Shown: in pieces, positions 1 through 11,160 of the stretch
Layout: the number at the start of each line of letters is the position of its first letter
Numbering within the stretch: position 1 is the stretch's first letter
Origin: Doryteuthis pealeii
Taxonomy: Eukaryota > Mollusca > Cephalopoda > Myopsida > Loliginidae
Direction of reading: 5' to 3'
NCBI GenBank assembly: GCA_023376005.1
Contig: CM042152.1
Coordinates: forward strand, 71,752,893-71,816,892
DNA length: 64,000 nucleotides
Made by a program: the position numbers and the translations under genes
The notes under the pieces: model-generated
Told to the model about the DNA's origin: nothing
Seen by the model: only the letters and a program-made list of their open reading frames with translations
The model's database searches: none

Positions 1-120
1 TCGATTCATTAAAAGGGAGCAAAGAAGCTGACTAAATAAATTGATAGTTGGTTGAATAAATTTTGATATATTTGTTAAACCCTTGCTACTTACAGATGCT
101 ATAGGGCTTAGATAATATAT

Positions 121-125
121 TATTA

Positions 126-173
<48 letters not shown>
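121..173. repeat. (AT)n microsatellite
   Basis: This is an uninterrupted AT dinucleotide run. The equivalent run in the direct duplicate lies at 4698-4746, next to a SINE that is absent from this copy as far as the window shows. Confidence 0.95.
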
Positions 174-175
<2 letters not shown>

Positions 176-638
176 TCTTGAAATGTGAATAGATATAATT
201 ACAGCAATAAGAAAAGGTTATATTTGTTTAACATATGAAGCCAATTTTAAATAAGACTCTATGTTATCAAAGCAAAGTGATAAATAATATACCAGAATAA
301 AAGATAGCACTCCTAACTTTATAAGAAGCAGCTTAGTAATGTGACCCTGAAGATTCCTTATACAAATAAATATAAATGCAGAATTAATTGAACTTGATTA
401 AAGCAAGAATAAAGTGACTTTATTATTTGAAGTTTTTTATTTGGTATTATAGTAAATCTTTTTTTTCTTTCTAGTTGCCAGTGTTGATAAATCCAATTCT
501 AACATTTATTAGATTTAGAGATGTGAAAAGTTTATTCAGTATAAAATGTTTTGTATCATTGTAAAATGAAATTAACATTATTTTACAATAAAAGATTACC
601 ATGTCATTGATTTTTGTGATATTTCTATTTGATTATAG

Positions 639-771
639 GATGTCAAACCGGATAAAGTAATACAGTTACCACAGAGCTCACTAGTGAAAAGTATTGAAAT
701 AACTTTTACAAAAACTAATCCCGAAGTATCAGTAAAGACTGATGTTAGTGTAAAATTATGTCAAGAAATAC
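639..771 (+). CDS. Mucin-like gene, exon C (C-terminal half of module), upstream cassette
   Basis: This 133-nt internal exon has a TATAG acceptor before 639 and a consensus GTAAGT donor at 772. It opens in phase 0 and ends after one base of a split codon. The translation starts DVKPDKVIQLPQSSLV and ends with VSVKLCQEI, so the module's closing Cys is four residues from the end. It aligns residue for residue with the exon C copies at 32554-46549 (pattern LP..-L(V/K)-I.I-T-NP-V-V.LC), which is the main support for coding. It completes a module whose exon B lies left of the window. The fold looks beta-rich by composition, but no function can be assigned. Confidence 0.72.
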
Positions 772-1105
772 GTAAGTATTTATCATGACATATATTTTCT
801 AGATATTTGTGGGTTTATTTTAAAGCAATTTTGTATTTGCTATTAAATTTGAAAATGTTTTCAAATATCATGTATTGTTATAATTTACAATAGAAGAAAA
901 GTTATTAATATAGCATTGAAATCATTGTTTAAAATGTAAAAGTTTAGGCATTATTAACTTGAAAGACATGTTACTGAAAAGAAGCAGAAATATTGTGAAG
1001 TTTTAAAATGTTTAATTGATAGTTTGATTAGATATAATTGATGTTACTCCTGTATTTCCACTAAAATGTTTTTGTTGCTTAGTATTTTATTATTGTGTTT
1101 TTCAG

Positions 1106-1156
1106 CAACACCAGCAACACCCAGTTTATCTACAGTTAGCATGCCTTCAACTGAAG
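1106..1156 (+). CDS. Mucin-like gene, Thr/Ser/Pro linker exon A (17 codons)
   Basis: This 51-nt phase 1-1 exon has a TTTTTCAG acceptor and GTAGAA donor. It encodes TPATPSLSTVSMPSTE, a short linker rich in Thr, Ser and Pro that would suit O-glycosylation. The split codon shared with exon C at 771 reads CCA (Pro). It is paralogous to the linker at 2779-2820, with shared flanking intron sequence. Confidence 0.65.
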
Positions 1157-1440
1157 GTAGAACTTATTTATTTTTCTATTTTTATTAAAGTACCATTGAA
1201 ATAATAAGTTTTGTAAATGATGACAGTGGTGTAACATTTAGATGAAGTAGATTCAGAACATGTATTTAAGTATTTTCTAGAAGAAAATTGAGAGAAAATT
1301 ATGAATTATTGATTTTATTTAAAAGAATGTTTTTATTTCTTTATTTCTTTTTAAAAATTTTTTTCCTCAATATGAATAAAGGTAATTTTTGTGTTTTATT
1401 TGGAAAACAAAGTGAATTAAAAAATAAAGAATAAAAAACC

Positions 1441-2010
1441 TTTATATATATATAGATATAGATATATATAGATATATAAAATGAGAAGGTTCTTATAATA
1501 TTTTAGGAGGTTCAAAGTAACCTTCCAACATGGGTACATATGAGTACATAAATTAATCCACCAAAGAAGTCATATATAATAACAAACATAGACTTTATTC
1601 TGTGAGCACGTGGAGAAATACATACATGACAGGTATACCTATACTCATGACAAGGTTCAAATGTAGATATAAAACATAAGCATACATAAAGAATGTAGGG
1701 CTATGTCCTAAAGAAGTGATACAGAGTTCCTGAAGGAATCTCACTTACTGATAGTTGGTTGGAGGGCAAAGCCCCCCACTCAATGGATATAGACAACACG
1801 TGTTTATGCCAGGTATAGTGGTTGCCGGACCTAGAGAAAGAGAGTGATTTTCTCCCGGGCTCCTTCCTAAACACTCTAGCCACCTATCGGCTAAAACCTG
1901 CAGCAAGGGAAGGTAACCCTATTGGACTTATGTCCATCACGAATTACCATTTTACTGACCCAACAGATATATCGATATATATAGATATATATAGATATAT
2001 TAAAATGAAT
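1441..2010. mobile_element. Unclassified insertion flanked by GATA/AT microsatellite
   Basis: This block is present in the left copy of the linker duplication and absent from the right copy, so it is an insertion. It begins and ends in 'tagatatatatag'-type repeat. The interior is less AT-rich than the surroundings and has no meaningful reading frame; the two 60-64-residue frames look random. A noisy inverted copy lies at about 8890-9490. The size suggests a SINE or non-autonomous element, but I found no tRNA-like boxes. Confidence 0.5.
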
Positions 2011-2778
2011 GACTAGCTACAGCTAAATGAACAAAAAACTATCATATCTAATATATGCATCTAATAATTAGACAAGGACATTTTTACTTCATTTTTTTAT
2101 GGCATATACAATAATACAAATTTTATTTGTTAAATTGAAATTTAAATTTAAATTCTGAAAATTATAAATGTAAAATAGATAATTTTGAAATTATAAATGT
2201 TAACAGCTCTTATTCAATTATTTGTTTCTTCAGTTTTTAAAGCAAAAATCATACAATCCCTTGTCTTGTTGTTGATACTTGCAATAGCTAATAAGCACAA
2301 AAATATATAGTGTCTATTTCTATTCAATGGCTATGGCATCCAGAGGAAAAGCTATTTAATAATTGAATAGGACACCCACATTCATGTTAGTTGAACCTAA
2401 TAATTATTTCTAAATTATTATTTTTGGACACTGATGGACTGATCCAGGAGATTGTGACCTATTTTAGTCCTTATTCTTCCATCAAGCTCAAACCACTAAT
2501 TTCTTTTTACTTACTGCTTATTAAGACATTGAAACTAGTATTTAAAATGTAAAAGTTTAGGCATTATTAACTTGAAAGACATGTTACTGAAAAAATGTTG
2601 CTGTTGAGTCGAATATTTATTTCCCCCCCCCTCTATTTTTTCCTTCTAGAAAAAAAGCAGAAATATTGTGAAGTTTTAGAATTTTTAATTGATAGTTTGA
2701 TTAGATATAATTGATGTTACTCCTGTATTTCCACTAAAATGTTTTTGTTGCTTAGTATTTTATTATTGTGTTTTCCAG

Positions 2779-2820
2779 CAACATCCAGCTTATCTACAGT
2801 TATCAAACCTACAACACAAG
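2779..2820 (+). CDS. Mucin-like gene, Thr/Ser/Pro linker exon A (14 codons)
   Basis: This 42-nt phase 1-1 exon has a TTTTCCAG acceptor and GTAGAA donor and encodes TSSLSTVIKPTTQ. It lacks the first TPA residues of the 1106 copy. Its last base joins TA of the next exon to give GTA (Val) before PCDHDEE, so the frame runs on correctly into exon B at 3766. Confidence 0.65.
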
Positions 2821-3765
2821 GTAGAACTTATTTGATTTTCTATTTTTATTAAAGTACCATTGAAATAATAAGTTTTGTAAATGATAACAGTGGTGTAACA
2901 TTTAGATGAAGTAGATTCAGAACATGTATTTAAGTATTTTCCAGAATAAAATTGAGAGAAAATTATGAATTATTGATTTTATTTAAAAGAATGTTTTTAT
3001 TTCTTTTTTTTTTTTTTTTAAATTTTTTTTTACATTATCTTAGTTTAGATGAAGAAGGTCGTTTTTGGGTTTGTTTAGGAATACAAAATAAATAATGAAT
3101 AAGAAATAAACTTATATCTATCTGCATAAATATAATTATATATCTAATTCTTTTTTCATATGAATACCTAGCTACAACTAAATGAACTGACAAATTTTCA
3201 TATCTAAGATCAGCATCTAGTAATTAGACAAATACATTTTTAATTCATTTCCTATGACATTAAGTTACAATACAATTTTTATTTGTTAAATTGAAATAGA
3301 AATTATTTAAATTCTGAAATTTCAAAATGTACAATAACAAATAATTTTAAAATTATGAATTTAAACTGCTCAGATTTGATTATTTTTTCTTCAATTTTAA
3401 TAGCCAAAGGGCATGCAATCTCTTCTGTCTTGTTGTCCATATAATGACTCTTGCAATAGCTAATAAACACAAAATATATAGTGTCTATTTCTGTTCAATG
3501 GCTATGTCATCCAGAGTGAAAAGCTATTTAACAATTTAATATGCCTCCCATATTTATGTTAACTGAACCACAGAATTATTTTTGAATTTTAGTGTTATGA
3601 CACAGGTGGATTGATCCATGAGATTGTGAACTATTCTTGTCCTTATTCCTTCATCAAGCTCAAACCACTAATTTCTTTTTACTTACTGCTTATTAAGTTA
3701 AAAGTTTTGTTAAAAATGTTATATCATTTTATAATGAAAATATCACTTTTCTGTTGTTTTGACAG

Positions 3766-4034
3766 TACCATGTGATCATGATGAAGAAATTACTATTGAA
3801 AACCTAAATGCAGATAATGTGATAATTACTCCATCAAGTAATGCTACAGACATTAATGATATAGTCAGTGGTGGTATGATATTTAGCTTCAAGCCAGAAG
3901 ACACTGTTCCATCTGTGAAAATTGATATTACAAAGCCAAAGATTCCATACACAGTTAACCTTGTGGATCCAAGTAATATAAAAAGTTTTAATATAAGTGT
4001 CATTTATAAGAATAATAACATTTATAAGCTGAAG
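3766..4034 (+). CDS. Mucin-like gene, exon B (N-terminal half of module)
   Basis: This 269-nt exon has a TTTTGACAG acceptor and GTAAGT donor, opening in phase 1 and closing in phase 0. The translation opens PCDHDEEITIENLNADNV and includes ITPSSNATDINDIV and PYTVNLVDPSNIKSF. It shares with the array exon B the layout Cys, acidic EEIT-N motif, (V/I)PSSN.(A/T)DI..IV.GG, a beta-strand-rich middle and an N-(I/M)-(S/T) sequon near the end. It has NAT and NIS glycosylation sequons. The partner is exon C at 5212. No known enzyme motif is present. An extracellular glycoprotein module is the best reading. The frame is intact, and it is clearly diverged from the 31-48 kb copies. Confidence 0.75.
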
Positions 4035-4384
4035 GTAAGTTAAATTTTTATTTGGATAATATCTTAATATTTACATAACTACTCTGCGTTAGTCATATCA
4101 AAATAATTTTTTGGGCTAAAACTTTTAGATGTATCTTAGGCTGCCGCAGAGTTCATTTGCTGTTTCTATGATCTTTGTAGTCCTAATCCTGATTTTCTTA
4201 AATCATTATACTTCATAACAGTATATTATATTATATTAATTTTGTATGTAATAGTAAAAGAAATAATTATTTGTGTTTAAATAGTGATTAATGAGAACTT
4301 GTCTTTCATTTAATGAAAAAGTATTATTGAACAGAATAATTGACCCCAGAAGAAAAGTAATTTCTCTGAATGTTTGAGATGAGG

Positions 4385-4695
4385 CTTGAAGATTAGTATT
4401 ATCAGCGTTATTCGGACTATTGTCCCCATCTTCATTGTTATTTGTACAACGTTTTGGCTATTAGTTTTTCGGTTGAGCGTTCGGCTAGAAACCACAAGGG
4501 TCCTAGTTCGATACCGGCCCTTGCCAACTCAGCAGATGAGTAGCACAGGGATATGTGCGGTAAAGTATGGAGCTGATGGTAGGTGTGGTGCTCCACCTCA
4601 GATGCAAAAACAATCTCCTTTGTCTAGCGCTAGTGAAAAGTGGATAGACTCCCTCACTGATTGTCTGACGCTGACTTTGGGCCACCTGACGACGA
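4385..4695 (+). mobile_element. tRNA-derived SINE
   Basis: This interspersed block has higher GC than its flanks and ends in an (AT)n tract at 4698-4746. Box-A-like 'ggttgagcgttcggcta' and box-B-like 'gttcgatacc' sit about 35 nt apart, as in tRNA-derived SINEs. An inverted copy lies at about 6065-6375. It sits in the intron between exon B (3766) and exon C (5212). The 126-residue frame running through it is not a gene. The family name is not determined. Confidence 0.6.
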
Positions 4696-4697
4696 CG

Positions 4698-4745
<48 letters not shown>

Positions 4746-4746
4746 A

Positions 4747-5543
4747 TTCTCTTGAAATGTGAATAGATATAATTACAGCAATAAGAAAAGGTTATATTTT
4801 GTTTAACATATGAAGCCAATTTTAAATAAGACTCTATGTTATCAAAGCAAAGTGATAAATAATATACCAGAATAAAAGATAGCACTCCTAACTTATAAGA
4901 AGCAGCTTAGTAATGTGACCCTGAAGATTCCTTATACAAATAAATATAAATGCAGAATTAATTGAACTTGATTAAAGCAAGAATAAAGTGACTTTATTAT
5001 TTGAAGTTTTTTATTTGGTATTATAGTAAATCTTTTTTTCTTTTCTAGTTGCCAGTGTTGATAAATCCAATTCTAACATTTATTAGATTTAGAGATGTGA
5101 AAAGTTTATTCAGTATAAAATGTTTTGTATCATTGAAAATGAAATTAACATTATTTTACAATAAAAGATTACCATGTCATTGATTTTTGTGATATTTCTA
5201 TTTGATTATAGGATGTCAAACCGGATAAAGTAATACAGTTACCACAGAGCTCACTAGTGAAAAGTATTGAAATAACTTTTACAAAAACTAATCCCGAAAG
5301 TACCAGTAAAGACTGATGTTAGTGTAAAATTATGTCAAGAAATACGTAAGTATTTATCATGACATATATTTTTCTAGATATTTGTGGGTTTATTTTAAAG
5401 CAATTTTGTATTTGCTATTAAATTTGAAAATGTTTTCAAATATCATGTATTGTTATAATTTACAATAGAGAAAAGTTATTAATATAGCATTGAAATCATT
5501 GTTTAAAATGTAAAAGTTTAGGCATTATTAACTTGGAAAGACA
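4747..5543. repeat. Direct repeat of 173-970 (offset about 4574)
   Basis: The two segments are almost identical, starting at 'ttctcttgaaatgtgaatag' and ending at 'attaacttg(g)aaagaca'. Both include an exon C. This sets the period of the old cassette at about 4.57 kb before the inverted arm begins at 5546. Confidence 0.9.
5212..5345 (+). pseudogene. Exon C, second copy, frameshifted by one base
   Basis: It is the same as the exon at 639-771 with the same acceptor and donor, but 134 nt long. An extra A in 'cccgaaagtacc' (the other copy has 'cccgaagtatc') shifts the frame and creates a TGA a few codons on. Because the rest is nearly unchanged, an insertion error in a run of A is as likely as true decay. 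If intact it would close the module opened at 3766. Confidence 0.65.
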
Positions 5544-6007
5544 GGTAATCTTTATTGTAAAATAATGTTAAATTGCTTAATTTCATTTTACAATATACAA
5601 AAATTTTCATACTGAAATAAACTTTTCACATCTCTAAATCCTAATAAATGTTAGAAAATTGGATTTAATCAACACTGGCCCATACTAGGAAGAAGAAAAA
5701 AAAAGACATTTACTATAATACCAAATAAAAAAACTTCAAATAAAAGTCCACTTTATTCCTTTGCTTTTAAATTCAAGTTCAATTTAATCTGCATTTATAT
5801 TTAATTTGTATAAGGGAATCTTCAGGCGTCTTCACATACTAGCTGCTTCTTATAAAGTTAGGAGTGCTATCTTTTATTCTGGTATATATTATTTAATCAC
5901 TTTGCTTTTCGATAACATAGAGTCTTATTAAAATTGGCTTCATATGTTAAACAAATATAACCTTTTTCTTATTGCTGTAATATATCTATTCACATTTCAA
6001 CGAGAAT

Positions 6008-6053
<46 letters not shown>

Positions 6054-6064
6054 TATATATATCG

Positions 6065-6375
6065 TCGCGTCAGGTGGCAAAAGTCAGGCGCTCAGTCAAT
6101 CAGTGCAGGGAGCTATTTCCACTTTTCACTAGCGCATAGACAAAGGAGATTGTTTTGCATCTTTGAGGTGGCAGCACACACCTACCATCAGCCCCATACT
6201 TTACCGCACATATCCCTGCTGCCTACTCATACTGCTGAGTTGCAAGGGCGGTATCGAACTAGGAAACCTTGTGTTTTCTAGGCCGAACGCCTCAACCGAA
6301 AAACTATAGCCAAAACGTTGTACAAATAACAATGAAGATGGGGGGGACAACTAGTCCGCAATAAACGCTGATAAT
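6065..6375 (-). mobile_element. Inverted copy of the tRNA-derived SINE
   Basis: This is the reverse complement of 4385-4695, with several indels. The box-B-like string reads 'ggtatcgaac' on this strand. It is part of the inverted arm, not an independent insertion. Confidence 0.6.
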
Positions 6376-6748
6376 ACTTAATCTTCAAGCCTCATCTCAA
6401 ACATTTTCAGAGAAATTACTTTTCTTCTGGGGTCAATTATTCTGTTCAATAATACTTTTCATTAAATTGAAAGACAAGTTCTCATTAATCACTATTTAAA
6501 CCAAATAATTTATTTCTTTTACTATTACATACAAAATTAATATTAATTATAATATAACTGTTATGAAGTATAATGATTATAAGAAAATCAGGATTAGACT
6601 ACAAGATCATAGAAACAGCAAATGAACTCGCGGCAGCTAAGCATACATCTAAAAGTTTTAGCCCAAAAAAATTATTTTGATATGACATAACGCAGATGTA
6701 GTTATTGTAAATATTAAGATATTTATCCAAATAAAAATTTAACGTTAC

Positions 6749-7025
6749 CTTTCCGCTTATAAATGTTATTATTCTTTATAAATGACACTTATATAACTTC
6801 TTATAATTACTTTGGATCCACAAGCGGTTAAACTTGTAGGAATCTTGGCTTTCTTTAATATCAATTTTCACAGAGTGGAACAGTGTCTTCTTGGCTTGAA
6901 ACAAAATTTCATACACCACTTGGACTATATCATAATGTCATGTTAGCAATACTTGAGGAAGTAATTTAATCACATATCTGCATTAGGTTTTCAATAGTAA
7001 TTTTTCTCATCATGATCACATGGTA
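6749..7025 (-). pseudogene. Inverted exon B copy, indel-riddled
   Basis: This is the reverse complement of exon B at 3766-4034, but 277 nt instead of 269. The acceptor (CAG before the exon) is kept; the donor region reads 'aacgttac' where 'aacttac' is expected. Several insertions break the frame. It could be a decayed copy or raw-read sequence. Confidence 0.6.
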
Positions 7026-8000
7026 CTGTCAAAACAACAGAAAAAGTGATATTTTCATTATTAAAATGATATAACATTATTAAACAAAACTTTTAACTTA
7101 ATAACAAGTAAGCTAAAGACAATTAGTGGTTTGAGCTTGATGAAGAGGAATAAGGACAAGATAGTTCACAATTCTCATGAATCATCCACCTGTTGTCATA
7201 AACACTAAAATTCAAAAAATAATTCTGTGTTTCAGTTAACATAAATTATGGGAGCATATTAAATTGTTAATAGCTTTTCACTCTTGGATGACCATTAGCC
7301 ATTGAACAGAAATAGACACTATATATTTTTGTGTTATTAAGCTATTGCAAGAGATCATTAATGGACAACCAAGACAGAGAGATTGCATGGCCCTTTGGCT
7401 ATTTAAATTGAAGAAAAAAATAATCAAATCTGAGCAGTTTAAATTCTAATTTTAAAATTAATTGTTATTGTACATTTTGAAAATTTCAGAATTTAAATAA
7501 TTTCTAATTTCAAACTTTAACAAATAAAAATTGTATGTAACTTAAATTCATAGGAAATGAAATTAAAAAATGTATTGTCTAATTACTAGATGCTGATCTA
7601 TAGATATTGAAAAATTGTCAGTTCATTAGTTGTAGCTAGGATATTCATATGGAAAAAAGAATTAGATACTATAATTATATTTATGCAGGATAGATATAAG
7701 TTTTATTTCTACTTTCACTATTTATTTTTTCGTATTCCTAAACAAACCCAAAAAACGACCTTCTTCATCCTAAACTTAAAGCATAATGTAAAAAAAAATT
7801 AAAAAAAAAAAAAACAAAGAAATAAAAACATTCTTTTTAAATAAAATCCAATATTCATAATTTTTCTCTCAATTTTATTCTGGAAAATACTATAAATACA
7901 TGCTTCTGAATCTACTTCATCTAAATGTACACCACTGTTATTTACAAAACTTATTATTTCCAATGGTACTTAATAAAAATAGAAATCCAAATAAGTCTCT

Positions 8001-8060
8001 ACTTGTGGTTGTGTTTCGATAACTGCTGATAAGCATGATTTGTTTTTTTTTTTGCTTGGG
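8001..8060 (-). pseudogene. Inverted linker exon A copy (partner of 2779-2820), garbled
   Basis: The minus strand is recognisable from 'ttgtggttgtgttt' and 'gataactg', matching the 2779-2820 exon. A T-run and extra bases then destroy the acceptor side. The exon limits are approximate. Confidence 0.4.
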
Positions 8061-9800
8061 GAAAAAAAAAAAAAAAAGAACCAAAACCGCCATAATAAAT
8101 ACTAAGCACAAAAACATTTTAGTGGAAATACAGACACAGTAACATCAATTATATTCTAATCAAACTATCAATTAAAAATTCTAAAACTTCACAATATTAT
8201 CTGCTTTTTTCTAGCAAGGAAAAAATAGAGGGGGGGGGGAAATAAATAATTCGACCTTCCACTAGCAACATTTTTTTCTTAGTAACATGTTCTTTCCAAG
8301 TTTAATAATGCCTTAAACTTTTTACATTTTAAATACTAGTTTCAACTGTCTTAAAATAAGCAGTAAGTAAAAAAGAAACTTTAGTGGTTTGAAAGCTGCA
8401 TAGAAGAATAAGGACTAAAACTAGGTCAACAATCTCCTGGATCAGTCCATCAGTGTCCAAAAATAATAATTAGAAATAATTATTAGGTCAACTAACATGA
8501 ATGTGGCGTGTCCCTTATTCAATTATTAAAATAAGCTTTTCCTCTGGATGCCATAGCCATTGAATAGAAATAGACACTATATATTTGTGCTTATTAGCTA
8601 TTGCAAGAATCACAACAAGACACAGGGATTGTATGATTTTTGCTTAACAAAACTGAAGAAACAAATAATTGAATAAGAGCTGTTAACTATTATAATTTCA
8701 AAAAATTATCTATATTACATTTATAATTTTCAGATTTAAATTTTAAATTTCAATTTAACAAAATAAAATTTGTATATTGTATATGCCATAAAAAAAATGA
8801 AGTAAAAATTCCTTGTCTAATTATTAGCATGCATAATATTTAGATATGATAGTTTTTTGTTCATTTAGCTGTAGCCTAGTCATTCACTTTTAATATATCT
8901 ATATATATCTATATATATCGATATATCTGTTGGGTCAGTAAAAATTGGTAATCGTGATGGACATAAGTCCAATAGGGGTTACCTATCCCTTGCCTTGCAA
9001 AGGTTTTTAGCCGATAGGGGCTAGAGTGTTTAGAAGAAGCCCGGGGAGAAATCACTCTTCTTTCTCTCTAGGAATCCGGCAAACCACTATACCTTGGCAT
9101 AAACACGGGTGTTTTGCTATATCCCACATGCAAGTGTCGGGGCGCTTTGCTCCAACCAACTTCAGTAAGTGAGGATTCCTTCAGGAACCTGATATCACTT
9201 CTTTAAGGACATGCCCCCTACATCTTTACTGGTATGCTTATGTTTTATATTCTACATAATTGAAACCTGTCCACATGAGTATAGGCGCTAGTACCTGCAT
9301 GTATGTATTTCTCACCACACGTACCGCTCCACAGAAATAAGTCTCATGTCTTATTGTATTATATTATGCTTCTGTGGTGACATTAATTATATGACCCATA
9401 GTATCCCATGTTTGGCCACAAGGTTACTTTGAACCTCCTAAATTATATAAGAACCCTTCTCATCTTTATAATCTATATATATCTATATCTATACACCTAA
9501 ATATATAAAGGTTTTCTATTCTTATCTTTTAATTCCATTTGATTTTCCAAATAAAACACAAAAAATTACCTTTATTCATATTGAGGGAAAAAAATTCTAA
9601 ACACGCAAAATAAAAGAAAATAAAACTATCTTTTAAATAAAATCAAATAATCTAATTTCTTCCAATTTCTCTAGACAAATACTTAAAACATGTCTCTGAA
9701 ACACTCTCACTTTCATTAAAATTTACACCACTGTCATCATTTACAAACTTATTATTTCAATCGGTACTTTAATAAAAATAGACAAAATAAATAAGTCTAC

Positions 9801-9878
9801 CTTCAGTTGAAGGCATGCAAATGTAGATTAAAACTGGGTAGCCCCGAGGCCCATCCCACCGTGTTGCTTCCAGTGTTG
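9801..9878 (-). pseudogene. Inverted linker exon A copy (partner of 1106-1156), with inserted junk
   Basis: Both ends match the 1106-1156 exon on the minus strand, but about 27 nt of unrelated GC-rich sequence interrupts it (78 nt instead of 51). Confidence 0.45.
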
Positions 9879-10237
9879 CTGCAAACACAATACAATAAAA
9901 TACTACAGCACAAAACAACATTTAGTGGAAAAATACAGGAGTAAACATCAATTAATCTAAATCAAAACTATCACATTAAAACATTTTAAAACTTCACAAA
10001 CTTCTGCTTCTTTTCTCCAGACAGCCATAACACGTCTTTCAACGGTTAATAACGCCTAAACTTACATTTTAACAATGATATTCAATGCATAATTAACTAA
10101 CTTTTCTTCTATTGTAATTATAACAATACATGATATTTGAAAACATTTTCAAACTTTAATCAGCAAATACAAAATTGCCTTAAAAATACAACCACAAATA
10201 TCTAGAACCAATATATGTCCCCATGATAAATACTTAC

Positions 10238-10401
10238 GTATCTTGACATAATTTACCACTAACATCAGCTTACTGATACTTCCAGGCGCCATTAGGTTAT
10301 TTTGTTTAACAAGTTTATCAACACAAATCCGATTACAATACAAATACCTTTTCACTAGTCGAGCTCTGTGGGTACTGTATTTACTTATCCGGTTTGACAT
10401 C
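10238..10401 (-). pseudogene. Inverted exon C copy, expanded by insertions
   Basis: This is the reverse complement of exon C at 639-771, with donor and acceptor dinucleotides still visible ('acttac' at 10232-10237, 'ctataatc' after 10401). It is 164 nt instead of 133 because of scattered insertions, so no frame survives. Confidence 0.55.
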
Positions 10402-11160
10402 CTATAATCAAATAGAACTATATCAACAAACACTCACAATCGACGATCGGTAATCTTATTGTAAAACTAAATGTTAAAATTTCATCTTTACAATTCGATA
10501 ACAAAACATCTTAATACTGCAATAAACTTTTCACAATCTCTAAATCTAAATAAATGTCTAGATAGAATTGGATTATCAACACTTAGGCAAACTTCAGAAA
10601 AAGAAAAGAAAAAAAGATTTACCTATATAATTTACCAACATAAAAAACCTTCAAAAATAAAAGTCACTTATTCTTGCTTTAATCCAAGTTCATATCATTC
10701 CTGATTTATACATTATCTTGTTATAAGGAACATCTCCAAGCGCGTCACATTAACTAAGCCTCGGCTTCTTATAAGTTAGGAGTGCTATCTTTTATTCTCG
10801 GTATATTATTATTTATCACTTTGCTTGATAACATACGGAGTCTTTTATTTAAAATTGGCTTCATATGTTAAACAAAAAATATAAACCTTTTCTTATTGCT
10901 TAATATATCTATTCAAACATTTCCAACCAACCGAGAAATATATATATACTAATATATATATATATATATAACTATATCATATATACTAATAATATTATTA
11001 TCTAAGCCCTTATAGCATCTGAAAGTAGCAAGGTCAAGTGATGTAATCTTTTTAGTTTAACCAAACTAATATCAATAAATTCATCTCATCAGCAACTAAT
11101 CACATTTAATTTCAACGATAACCAGCAACGTCAGCTTCCTTTGCACCTCACCTTTTAAAG

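Larger units (their letters stand above)
931..3697. repeat. Direct duplication of the linker-exon segment
   Basis: Two copies lie in tandem, 931-2538 and 2541-3697. Both begin with the same intron string around 'aaaagtttaggcattatt' and both end near 'cttactgcttattaag'. Each carries one linker exon. The left copy has an extra block at 1441-2010; the right copy has about 50 extra bases at 2597-2650, including a C-run. This duplication explains why two linker exons precede exon B here. Confidence 0.8.
5546..11160. repeat. Inverted copy of 1-5173 (right arm of palindrome)
   Basis: From 5546 the sequence is the reverse complement of the left arm, starting at about 5173 and running back to about 1. 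Matching landmarks are the SINE (6065-6375 against 4385-4695), exon B (6749-7025 against 3766-4034), the insertion (8890-9490 against 1441-2010) and exon C (10238-10401 against 639-771). About 370 nt of left-arm sequence (5174-5545) forms the loop. The right arm is full of single-base insertions and small garbled stretches that grow worse beyond 9.5 kb. Confidence 0.9.

Noticed and set aside
4386..4766. 126-residue plus-strand frame
   Set aside because: It runs through a SINE and an AT microsatellite (IYIYIY tail).
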